NCBI GenBank assembly: GCA_043763155.1
Contig: JAYULW010000046.1
Span: 1 to 50,635 of the forward strand
Direction of reading: 5' to 3'
DNA from: JANYBV01 sp043763155
GTDB taxonomy: Bacteria; Pseudomonadota; Alphaproteobacteria; Rickettsiales; SXRF01
Length of the DNA stretch: 50,635 nucleotides
The notes under the pieces were generated by a model, which saw only the letters and a program-made list of their open reading frames with translations, was not told the origin of the DNA and ran no database searches. Positions 22,586-30,243 of this stretch are shown here, piece after piece. The first letter of the stretch is position 1, and each line of letters starts with the position of its first letter. The translations under genes and the position numbers were made by a program.

Positions 22586-23895
22586 GGAAATTAGTGCTGA
22601 TGGCGTTGCTGCTGTGGCCTGCGCCCGCATTTGCCACGCAAGTGCAGGAGGTGGTAAGCGCGAAGGGCGTGAAAGCGTGGCTGGTGGAAGACCATGCGCT
22701 GCCGCTGATTGCGGTGAAGTTTACATTCCTCGATAGCGGCATTGCGTATGACCCCAAGGGCAAAGGCGGGCGGGCGAGTATGGCCGCTTCCATGCTGATG
22801 GAGGGGGCGGGGCAGCTGGACGCAACCGCGTTTAGCAAGGCGCTGGAAGACCATGCCATTGAGCTGGGGTTTGGCGCGGATGAGGATGGGTTTTCCGGCT
22901 CGATGAGCAGCATCAGCGAATATACGCCGCAGGCATTTTCGTATCTGGGGATGGCGCTGAATGCGCCGCGCTTTGATGCGGTGGCCATGGAGCGGGTGCG
23001 CCAGCAGATGCTTTCGGCGCAAACGCAACAGCAGAAAGACCCGGAATATTTATTACAGCGGCGCTGGGCGGCGCAAATTTATGGCGACCACCCTTATGCA
23101 AACGCGGCGCTGGGGACGGATGCGAGCGTGAAGGCGCTCTCTGACGCCGATTTGAAGGGGTATATGCAGGCGTATCTGGCGCGCGACCGGCTGGTGGTTT
23201 CGGTGGTGGGGGATATTACGCCGGAGGCATTGAAGCCGCTTTTGGATGAAGAATTCGGGAATCTGCCAGCAACCGCTAAACCGGATGTGGTGGTTTCGGA
23301 TGTGAAGCTGCCTTTGGCTGCGAAGCAAGATGTGGTGGATAGCGATATTCCGCAGACGGTGGCGGTGTTTGGCACGCAAGGGATCATGCGCGACGACAAG
23401 GCGTTTTATGACGCGTATGTGATGAATTATTTGCTGGGCGGCAGCTCGCTTAGCAGCAAATTATTTTCCGAAGTGCGGGAGAAGCGCGGGCTTACCTACA
23501 GCATTTCGTCGAACCTGATGCCGATGCGCCATGCGGCTGTATGGGGCGGCGGGTTTGCGACGCGTAATGAAAAAGTGGGTGAGGCGGTGGCGGCACTGCG
23601 CGATGTGCTGGGGCGCTTTGCGAAAGAAGGGCCTACGGATAAAGAATTGAAACAGGCGAAGCAGTATTTGACGGGTTCGTTTGTGCTGGGGCTGGACAGC
23701 AACCATGAGATTGCGAGCTACCTGATTACCATGCAGGTGAACCATCTGGGGATTGATTATCTTGACCGGCGCAACGCGCTGATGGAAGGCGTGACCAAAG
23801 AAGGCGTGAAGGCGATTGCAGCAAAGCTGGTGGACCCGAAGGGGCTGCAGGTGGTGATGGTGGGCAAGCCTGTTCTGGAGAAGGCTAAGCCATGA
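22582..23895 (+). CDS. M16 family peptidase-like protein, metal site absent
   Basis: A 437-residue partner of the preceding peptidase. It has a signal peptide ending near APAFA. Where active M16 proteins have HxxEH, this one reads GRASMAASMLMEG, so zinc binding is lost. The substrate-side motif REKRGLTYSISSNL and the LLGGSSLSSKLF block are present, as in the regulatory half of M16 heterodimers (mitochondrial processing peptidase and paired bacterial M16 proteins). It is predicted to act in the periplasm as a complex with the active subunit. Its stop overlaps the mutL start. Confidence 0.94.
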   Translation: MRKLVLMALLLWPAPAFATQVQEVVSAKGVKAWLVEDHALPLIAVKFTFLDSGIAYDPKGKGGRASMAASMLMEGAGQLDATAFSKALEDHAIELGFGADEDGFSGSMSSISEYTPQAFSYLGMALNAPRFDAVAMERVRQQMLSAQTQQQKDPEYLLQRRWAAQIYGDHPYANAALGTDASVKALSDADLKGYMQAYLARDRLVVSVVGDITPEALKPLLDEEFGNLPATAKPDVVVSDVKLPLAAKQDVVDSDIPQTVAVFGTQGIMRDDKAFYDAYVMNYLLGGSSLSSKLFSEVREKRGLTYSISSNLMPMRHAAVWGGGFATRNEKVGEAVAALRDVLGRFAKEGPTDKELKQAKQYLTGSFVLGLDSNHEIASYLITMQVNHLGIDYLDRRNALMEGVTKEGVKAIAAKLVDPKGLQVVMVGKPVLEKAKP

Positions 23896-25718
23896 GCCTG
23901 CGCATTTTACCAACCACATTGGTGAACCGGATTGCGGCGGGTGAGGTGGTGGAGCGGCCAGCGTCGGTGCTGAAGGAGCTGGTGGAAAACGCGATTGACG
24001 CGGGCGCCCGGCAAGTGGATGTGACGCTGGAGCAGGCGGGGAAAAACCGCATCATCGTGCAGGATAATGGCAAGGGGATGGACAAAAACGAGCTGGCGCT
24101 TGCGGTGCAGCGGCATGCAACGTCCAAGCTGCCGTCGGATGATTTGCTGGATATTCAGTTCCTGGGGTTCCGGGGGGAGGCGCTGCCCTCCATCGGCTCG
24201 GTGAGCCGCTTGACGGTGACCACGCGCCAGAAGGATAGCACGCATGGCTGGAGCCTGCGGGTGGAAGGTGGCGATGTGGGCGAGGTGGAGCCTGCGACGT
24301 GCAATGTGGGGACGCGCGTTGAGGTGCGGGATTTGTTTTATGCAACCCCGGCGCGGCTTAAATTTTTGAAGAGTGAGCGCACGGAAGTGCAGGCGGCGGA
24401 AGATACGCTGACGCGGCTTGCCATGGCGCATCCGGATGTTGGGTTTACGCTGAATTCGGATGGGCGGGACCTGCTGAATGTGCGGCCGGAAAATGATTTG
24501 CTGGACGGGCGGCTGCGCAGGCTTTGCAGCATTATGGGCGCGGGCTTTGCGGAAAATGCGCTGGTGCTGGACAGGGAGCGCGAAGGGGTGAAGCTTACGG
24601 GCTTTGCGGCGCTGCCGACCTTTAACCGGGGGACCAGCTCGGAGCAGTATTTATTCGTGAACCAGAGGCCGGTGCGGGATAAATTATTGCTGGGCGCGAT
24701 ACGCGGGGCCTATGCCGATGTGCTGGCGAATAACCGCCATGCGGTGGTGGTTTTGTTTTTGGATATTGACTCGCAGGAGGTGGACGTGAACGTGCATCCG
24801 GCGAAGGCGGAGGTGCGGTTCCGCGATAGCCAGCTGGTGCGCGGGCTGATGGTAGGGGCGATCAAGCATGCGCTTTCGGAAGCGGGCTTCAGGGCCAGCA
24901 CGGAAGTGGCGGCGAATGCGCTGCAGAGCTTTGCGAGTGTTTCCAGCCCTCATTTTTCGCCGCAGCCGAGGCAGCAATCGTTTTACGCGTATGATTTGCC
25001 GCGGGATAATTTCTCTGGCGGATTTTCGGAAGGCGGGTCGTTGCCCAGCGCGCAGGATTATGGCCAGAACCCGATGTTCAGCCCAATGGCGAAGCCTGCG
25101 GTGGCAGAAGCCGCGCCTTCGTTTGATGAGATGCTGTATCCGCTGGGGGCAGCGCGGGCGCAGCTGCACAAGACCTACATTGTGGCGGAAACCGTGGACG
25201 GGCTGGTGGTTGTGGACCAGCATGCGGCGCATGAGCGGCTGGTGTATGAGCGCATGAAGCAGGATTTGGCGCAGCACGGGGTGCCTACGCAAAAATTATT
25301 GATTCCTGAGGTGGTTGCGCTAGACGAAGCACTGTGCGAATGTCTATTGGCACGCCAGCAGGAATTAATGGAATTTGGACTTATGGTTGAAGCATTTGGG
25401 CCGGGCACGGTTGTGGTGAGGGAAACCCCGGCGTTGCTGGGGGAAGTGAATGTGGCCGAAATGATTACCGAGCTTGCCGATAATTTGCGCGAGTATGGCG
25501 AGGCGCTGGCTTTGAAAGAACATATCGAGGAACTGTGCGGCACGATGGCGTGCCATGGCAGTGTGCGGGCGGGACGCACCATGAACGTGGCGGAGATGAA
25601 TGCGTTGCTTCGCCAGATGGAGCAGACGCCGTTTTCGGGGCAGTGCAACCACGGACGGCCTACCTATATCGAGCTGAAGCGCAAGGACATCGAGAAGTTG
25701 TTCGGGAGGCGCGGATGA
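23892..25718 (+). CDS. mutL: DNA mismatch repair protein MutL with endonuclease motif
   Basis: A 608-residue GHKL ATPase and mismatch-repair coordinator. The ATPase blocks are IAAGEVVERPASVLKELVENA (catalytic Glu29, Asn33), DNGKGM, HATSK and GFRGEALPSI. A variable linker spans about 335-410. The C-terminal domain carries DQHAAHERLVYE at 442-453, which fits the DQHA(x)2E(x)4E metal-binding endonuclease motif, then ACHGSVRAG and QCNHGRPTYIEL. This type nicks DNA itself, as in bacteria that lack MutH. It overlaps M16 upstream and the glycan transferase downstream. Confidence 0.98.
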   Translation: MSLRILPTTLVNRIAAGEVVERPASVLKELVENAIDAGARQVDVTLEQAGKNRIIVQDNGKGMDKNELALAVQRHATSKLPSDDLLDIQFLGFRGEALPSIGSVSRLTVTTRQKDSTHGWSLRVEGGDVGEVEPATCNVGTRVEVRDLFYATPARLKFLKSERTEVQAAEDTLTRLAMAHPDVGFTLNSDGRDLLNVRPENDLLDGRLRRLCSIMGAGFAENALVLDREREGVKLTGFAALPTFNRGTSSEQYLFVNQRPVRDKLLLGAIRGAYADVLANNRHAVVVLFLDIDSQEVDVNVHPAKAEVRFRDSQLVRGLMVGAIKHALSEAGFRASTEVAANALQSFASVSSPHFSPQPRQQSFYAYDLPRDNFSGGFSEGGSLPSAQDYGQNPMFSPMAKPAVAEAAPSFDEMLYPLGAARAQLHKTYIVAETVDGLVVVDQHAAHERLVYERMKQDLAQHGVPTQKLLIPEVVALDEALCECLLARQQELMEFGLMVEAFGPGTVVVRETPALLGEVNVAEMITELADNLREYGEALALKEHIEELCGTMACHGSVRAGRTMNVAEMNALLRQMEQTPFSGQCNHGRPTYIELKRKDIEKLFGRRG

Positions 25719-26707
25719 CGTTTTATATTATCCTGTCGCTTTCGGCGTTTTTGCTGTCGCTTTTGGGCACGCGGCTTACCATTCTGGCGCTGCGCAAGAA
25801 GCAGGTGCCGCTGACGCCGCTGGAAATACAGCAGAAAAAAATGCAGCCCGCGCCCACTGGCGGCGGGGTGGCGGTGGTGATGACGATGATCATCTGCCTG
25901 CTGGTGGCCGATATTGATTACGGGATTGTACTGTCGCTTTTCCTGCTGGCGGCGCTTTCGCTGCTGGACGATCTGATCGGCGTGGTGGGGCCGATTCGCC
26001 TGCTGGTGCAGGTGCTGGCGGTGCTGATTGCGCTCGGAGTTGTGGATACGCCGGTGTTTGGCGGGATGCTGCCGCTGTGGCTGGATAAGGGCATTGTGGT
26101 GGTGATGTGGGTGTGGGTGATCAATATGTTCCATTTCATGGACGGGATTGACGGGATTACGCCCACTGAGATGATTTGCATCGGGCTGGGGCTTTGCGTG
26201 CTTACCATTATCAGCGACACGTTTCCGACGCAGCTTTCCACCTATAGCCTGGTCCTGTTTGCGGCGGGGTGGGGATTCATGTGGTGGAACTGGTATCCGG
26301 CGAAGATTCGCCTTGGCGATGTGGGTACGGTGCCGATCGGGTTTTTCGTGGGGTATTTATTGCTGCTGGCGATTAATGCCGGGTATGGGTATGCGGCGGC
26401 GATTTTGCCTGCATATTATATTTCCGATACGGCGCTTACGATGATTTACCGGGCGTCGAAGGGCAAGCGCATGCTGGCGCGGCACTCGGAATATTATTAC
26501 CGCAAGGCCGTGAGCAAAGGGCGCAGGCACGATACGGTGGCGCGCTATGTGTTTGGCGTGAACCTGCTGCTGATTTTGCTGGCGACGTTTAGCGTTATCA
26601 ATCCGGAGCTGGCGGCATTCTTTACAGGGCTTGCGTATATGGCCGTGTTTATGATCCTTGGCTTTTTTGCCTACACACCGCACAACCCGAACCATGAACC
26701 TTTCTAG
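25715..26707 (+). CDS. Polyprenyl-phosphate sugar-1-phosphate transferase (WecA/MraY family)
   Basis: An inner-membrane GT4-type enzyme (330 residues, about ten helices) that starts a surface glycan by moving a sugar-1-phosphate from a UDP-sugar to undecaprenyl phosphate. Visible sites are the LSLLDDLIG pair Asp85/Asp86, NMFHFMDGIDGIT (Asn137, Asp143, Asp146), KIRLGDVGTVPIGF (Asp202) and the basic loop RHSEYYYRKAVSKGRRHD. The family covers WecA, WbpL and relatives; the sugar is not determined, but the dehydratase next door suggests a deoxyamino sugar. The start overlaps the mutL stop (ATGA). Confidence 0.9.
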   Translation: MTFYIILSLSAFLLSLLGTRLTILALRKKQVPLTPLEIQQKKMQPAPTGGGVAVVMTMIICLLVADIDYGIVLSLFLLAALSLLDDLIGVVGPIRLLVQVLAVLIALGVVDTPVFGGMLPLWLDKGIVVVMWVWVINMFHFMDGIDGITPTEMICIGLGLCVLTIISDTFPTQLSTYSLVLFAAGWGFMWWNWYPAKIRLGDVGTVPIGFFVGYLLLLAINAGYGYAAAILPAYYISDTALTMIYRASKGKRMLARHSEYYYRKAVSKGRRHDTVARYVFGVNLLLILLATFSVINPELAAFFTGLAYMAVFMILGFFAYTPHNPNHEPF

Positions 26708-28595
26708 CGTACGTTTTAACCGCAATTTGCTGGCTGCGTTTCACGACGCGGGCATGGCAGCGCTGAGCTTTGTGCTGTCAGTGTATATCCGCCTTGGGTC
26801 TGAGCAGTGGTACCTGGCACAGGATTACCTTGTTTCGGGTGCGGTGGGCTTTACGATTGTAAGCGCGGTGGTGTTTGCGTATATGCGCCTGTACCGGGGC
26901 TTGTGGCGCTATGCTTCGATGCAGGACATGGTGGCGATTGTGAAGGCGGTGACGCTCAGTGTGCTGTGTTTTGCGGTGGTGATGTTCGTGCTTACGCGCC
27001 TGCAGGGCATGCCGCGTTCGGTGCTGTTTATCAACTGGATGCTGCTTTCGTTTATGCTGGGGGGGCCGCGCTTCCTGTACCGGGCGTTTAACGACCGTAC
27101 GTTCAAGCTTAGTTTTAGCTTGCGGGAATCGCCCAAGATTCCGGTGCTTTTGATCGGGGCGGGGGATCAGTCGGAGCAATTTATCCGCGATATGTCGCGC
27201 GATTCACGCGCGCCGTTTCGGGTTGTTGGGCTGGTGGATAATAATGCGGCGCAAAAAGGGCGCACGATTCACCGGGTGCGCATTTATGGCGATACGGGCG
27301 CGATCGGGCATATCATCCGCAAGCTGGAGCGCAAAGGGGAGAAGCCGCAGAAGCTGATTGTGGCCGATGATAATGCGGGCGGGTCGAACATCCGGTATTT
27401 GCTGGAGCTGGCCGACCAGATGGGGATTCCGCTGGCGCGCCTGCCGCGCCTTAGCGAGTTTAAGCATGGGCTTTCGGACCGGTTGGAGGTTAGGCCGATT
27501 GCGGTGGAAGATTTGCTGGGGCGGCCGCAAAATGTGCTGGACCGCGACAGTATGCGCGCGCTGGTGCAGAATAAGCGCGTACTGGTGACGGGTGCTGGCG
27601 GCACGATTGGCGGGGAGTTGACGCGGCAATTGGCGGCTTTCCAGCCTGCGGAGCTGATCCTGATGGAGGCGAGTGAATTCAATCTTTATCACATTGATCT
27701 TGAGGTGCGCAGGACGTTTCCGGATTTGAAGCTGACCATCGTGCTGTGCGACGTGCGCGATGTGCGGCATGTGGATGTGGTGTTTCGCGCGCACAAGCCG
27801 GAGCTGGTGTTCCATGCGGCGGCCATCAAGCATGTGCCGATGGCGGAAATCAATATTGAAGAAACGGTGCTGACCAATGTGTTTGGCACGCGCAACATTG
27901 CCGAGGCCAGCCAGAAGCATCTGGTGCAGGCGATGGTGATGATTTCGACCGATAAGGCGGTGAACCCCGGTAATGTGATGGGGGCCACCAAGCGGCTTGC
28001 GGAGAGCTTTTGCCAGGCGCTGGGGAGCGCGGAGCGCAGTATGGGCAAGACCAAGTTTATCACGGTGCGGTTTGGCAATGTGCTTGGCTCTACCGGGTCG
28101 GTGGTGCCGCTGTTTCAGGAGCAGCTTAAGCGCGGCGGGCCGCTTACGGTTACGCACCGCGACATTACGCGGTATTTTATGACGGTGCGCGAGGCGGTGG
28201 AGCTGGTTTTGCAGGCCGCTGTTTTGGGCGCGGGGTATGAAGAACGGCAGGAATGTATTTTTGTGCTGGATATGGGCCAGCCGGTGCGTATTTACGACCT
28301 TGCGGTGCAGATGGTGAAGCTGGCAGGGCTTAGGCCGGATGAGGATATTAAGATTGAATTTACGGGGCTTAGGCCGGGGGAAAAGCTGTATGAGGAGCTA
28401 TTCCACTTTAATGAGAGCGTGGTGAAGACCCGGCATGAGAGCATTTCGCTTGCCAGCCCGCGTTTTGCTGATATGAACTCCCTGCGAAAATCGCTCGATA
28501 CGCTGTATGTGTATTGCTCCGAGCGCAAGACCGAGGAGGCATTGGCGCTTTTGAAGCAGCTGGTGCCTGAATTTAAATCCCTTTTCCATCCATGA
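26694..28595 (+). CDS. WbpM/CapD-type membrane-bound UDP-HexNAc 4,6-dehydratase
   Basis: A 633-residue protein with four N-terminal membrane helices (to about 130), a first Rossmann domain (IPVLLIGAGDQSEQF) and a C-terminal SDR domain with TGAGGTIGGEL (299-309). The usual YxxxK is replaced by Met429-xxx-Lys433 in NVMGATKR, after STDKA (418-422). The Ser-Met-Lys arrangement is the WbpM hallmark. Such enzymes convert UDP-GlcNAc to a 4-keto-6-deoxy sugar, the first step to QuiNAc/FucNAc-type sugars. The ATG at 26694 overlaps the transferase gene by 14 bp; the pair forms a compact glycan-initiation cassette. Confidence 0.93.
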   Translation: MNLSSVRFNRNLLAAFHDAGMAALSFVLSVYIRLGSEQWYLAQDYLVSGAVGFTIVSAVVFAYMRLYRGLWRYASMQDMVAIVKAVTLSVLCFAVVMFVLTRLQGMPRSVLFINWMLLSFMLGGPRFLYRAFNDRTFKLSFSLRESPKIPVLLIGAGDQSEQFIRDMSRDSRAPFRVVGLVDNNAAQKGRTIHRVRIYGDTGAIGHIIRKLERKGEKPQKLIVADDNAGGSNIRYLLELADQMGIPLARLPRLSEFKHGLSDRLEVRPIAVEDLLGRPQNVLDRDSMRALVQNKRVLVTGAGGTIGGELTRQLAAFQPAELILMEASEFNLYHIDLEVRRTFPDLKLTIVLCDVRDVRHVDVVFRAHKPELVFHAAAIKHVPMAEINIEETVLTNVFGTRNIAEASQKHLVQAMVMISTDKAVNPGNVMGATKRLAESFCQALGSAERSMGKTKFITVRFGNVLGSTGSVVPLFQEQLKRGGPLTVTHRDITRYFMTVREAVELVLQAAVLGAGYEERQECIFVLDMGQPVRIYDLAVQMVKLAGLRPDEDIKIEFTGLRPGEKLYEELFHFNESVVKTRHESISLASPRFADMNSLRKSLDTLYVYCSERKTEEALALLKQLVPEFKSLFHP

Positions 28596-28599
28596 GTGT

Positions 28600-30141
28600 A
28601 TGACCATTTCTCGCGCGTTGATTTCTGTTTCCGATAAGACCGGGCTGTTGGAATTTGCCCAATTCCTTGCCAATGCCGGGGTGGAAATTTTGTCTACGGG
28701 TGGCACGGCGAAGGCACTGCGCGATGCGAAGATTGCGGTGAGGGATGTGTCGGAGCATACGGGCTTTCCGGAGATTATGGACGGCCGGGTGAAGACGCTG
28801 CACCCGAAGGTGCATGGCGGGCTTTTGGGCGTGCGCGATAATGCGGAACATACGAAGGCGATGACGGATCATAACATCTCGCCGATTGATCTGGTGATTA
28901 TCAATCTGTATCCGTTTGAAGCGACCGTTGCCAAGGGCGCGGGCTTTGATGAGTGCATTGAAAATATTGATATTGGCGGGCCGAGCATGGTGCGTTCGGC
29001 GGCGAAGAACCACGCGTTTGTGACCATTGTGGTGGACCCGGCCGATTATGCGGGCGTGATGGCGGAGATGACGGCGCATAAAAATGCGACGACGCATGAA
29101 ACGCGCAAGAAATTGGCGGCGAAGGCGTATTCCAAAACGGCTTCGTATGATAGCGCCATCAGCCAGTGGTTTAACGCGCAGAACGGGGATATGTTCCCGC
29201 AGGCGTTGACCATTGCGGGCAGCCTGAAAGCACCGCTGCATTACGGCGAGAACCCGCACCAGAAGGCTGCGTATTATGTGACCGACGCGGTGACGCCTTC
29301 GCTGGCGACGGCGAAACAGGCGCAGGGCGCGCCGCTGAGCTATAATAATTACAACGATGTGAGCGCAGCGTTTGAGCTGGTGCGTGAATTTGCGGCGCCT
29401 GCCGTTGCCATCATCAAGCACGCGAACCCGTGCGGCGTGGCGGTGGGTGCTACGATTACCGAAGCGTTTACGAAGGCTTTGGCGTGTGACCCGGTGAGCG
29501 CGTATGGCGGGATTATTGCTACTAACAGGCCGCTGGATAAGGCGTTTTGCGAGGCGCTGGGGTCATTGTTCCTTGAGGTGATGATTGCACCCGATGCGGA
29601 TAAGGACGCGCTGGCGATTCTGGCGAATAAGAAGAAATTGAAATTGTTGCTGACGGGCACGGTTCCGGCACCCGCGCCCAAGATGACGGTGCGCACGATT
29701 TCGGGCGGGTTCCTGTGTCAGGAAGAAGACGCGGTGATTATTGCGGGTGATTTGAAGGGCGTGACGAAGAAAGCGCCGAGCCAAGCGCAGATGGAAGATT
29801 TGCTGTTTGCGTTTACGGTTGCCAAGCATGTGAAGTCGAACACCATCGTGCTAGTGCGCGATAATGCCACGATTGGTATTGGCGCAGGCCAGATGAGCCG
29901 CATTGATTCCACGCGCATTGCCTGCTGGAAAGCGGGCGAAGCGAAGCTGGATACCAAGGGCGCGGTGCTGGCGTCGGATGCGTTCTTCCCGTTTGCGGAT
30001 AATGTGGAAATGGCTGCGGCTGCGGGCATTTCGGCCATCATCCAGCCGGGCGGTTCGATCCGCGATAATGAAGTTATTGAAGCTGCGGATAAGGCCCAGA
30101 TCGCCATGGTCTTTACGGGCATGCGCCATTTCAGGCACTAA
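28600..30141 (+). CDS. purH: AICAR transformylase / IMP cyclohydrolase
   Basis: Catalyses the last two steps of IMP synthesis. The 513-residue product has the cyclohydrolase N-domain (ALISVSDKTGLLEFA, STGGTA, GRVKTLHPKVHGG) and the transformylase C-domain with IIKHANPCGVAVG, where Lys273-His274 are the catalytic pair, and SDAFFPFADNVE near the end. It starts 4 bp after the dehydratase stop and closes the long plus-strand run. Two hairpins follow: a 13-bp-stem inverted repeat that begins on the last base of the stop codon, then a standard terminator. Confidence 0.98.
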   Translation: MTISRALISVSDKTGLLEFAQFLANAGVEILSTGGTAKALRDAKIAVRDVSEHTGFPEIMDGRVKTLHPKVHGGLLGVRDNAEHTKAMTDHNISPIDLVIINLYPFEATVAKGAGFDECIENIDIGGPSMVRSAAKNHAFVTIVVDPADYAGVMAEMTAHKNATTHETRKKLAAKAYSKTASYDSAISQWFNAQNGDMFPQALTIAGSLKAPLHYGENPHQKAAYYVTDAVTPSLATAKQAQGAPLSYNNYNDVSAAFELVREFAAPAVAIIKHANPCGVAVGATITEAFTKALACDPVSAYGGIIATNRPLDKAFCEALGSLFLEVMIAPDADKDALAILANKKKLKLLLTGTVPAPAPKMTVRTISGGFLCQEEDAVIIAGDLKGVTKKAPSQAQMEDLLFAFTVAKHVKSNTIVLVRDNATIGIGAGQMSRIDSTRIACWKAGEAKLDTKGAVLASDAFFPFADNVEMAAAAGISAIIQPGGSIRDNEVIEAADKAQIAMVFTGMRHFRH

Positions 30142-30200
30142 ACGCTATCTGACACGGCGCATCACGTCGGCTGCCTAGTGCTGCTTGGTCAGATAGCGTT
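30141..30200. other. 13-bp perfect inverted repeat after purH
   Basis: AACGCTATCTGAC at 30141-30153 and its exact complement GTCAGATAGCGTT at 30188-30200 enclose 34 bases. The loop contains two GCTGC repeats. It begins within the purH stop codon and is not needed for termination, since a conventional terminator follows 12 bp later. It may be a 3' UTR element, a small mobile palindrome or a processed RNA. Confidence 0.8.
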
Positions 30201-30211
30201 TGCACACAAAG

Positions 30212-30242
30212 AAAAAGCCCCGCAGGTTTTGCGGGGCTTTTT
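30212..30242. terminator. Bidirectional terminator between purH and glutamate dehydrogenase
   Basis: AAAAAGCCCCGC, loop AGGTTTT, GCGGGGCTTTTT. It serves purH on plus and the glutamate dehydrogenase on minus, whose stop is at 30244. Confidence 0.95.
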
Positions 30243-30243
30243 T

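Noticed and set aside
25535..25714. Extended N-terminus for the glycan transferase inside mutL
   Set aside because: The extension overlaps the conserved MutL C-terminus out of frame; ATG at 25715 gives the normal family start and ATGA coupling.
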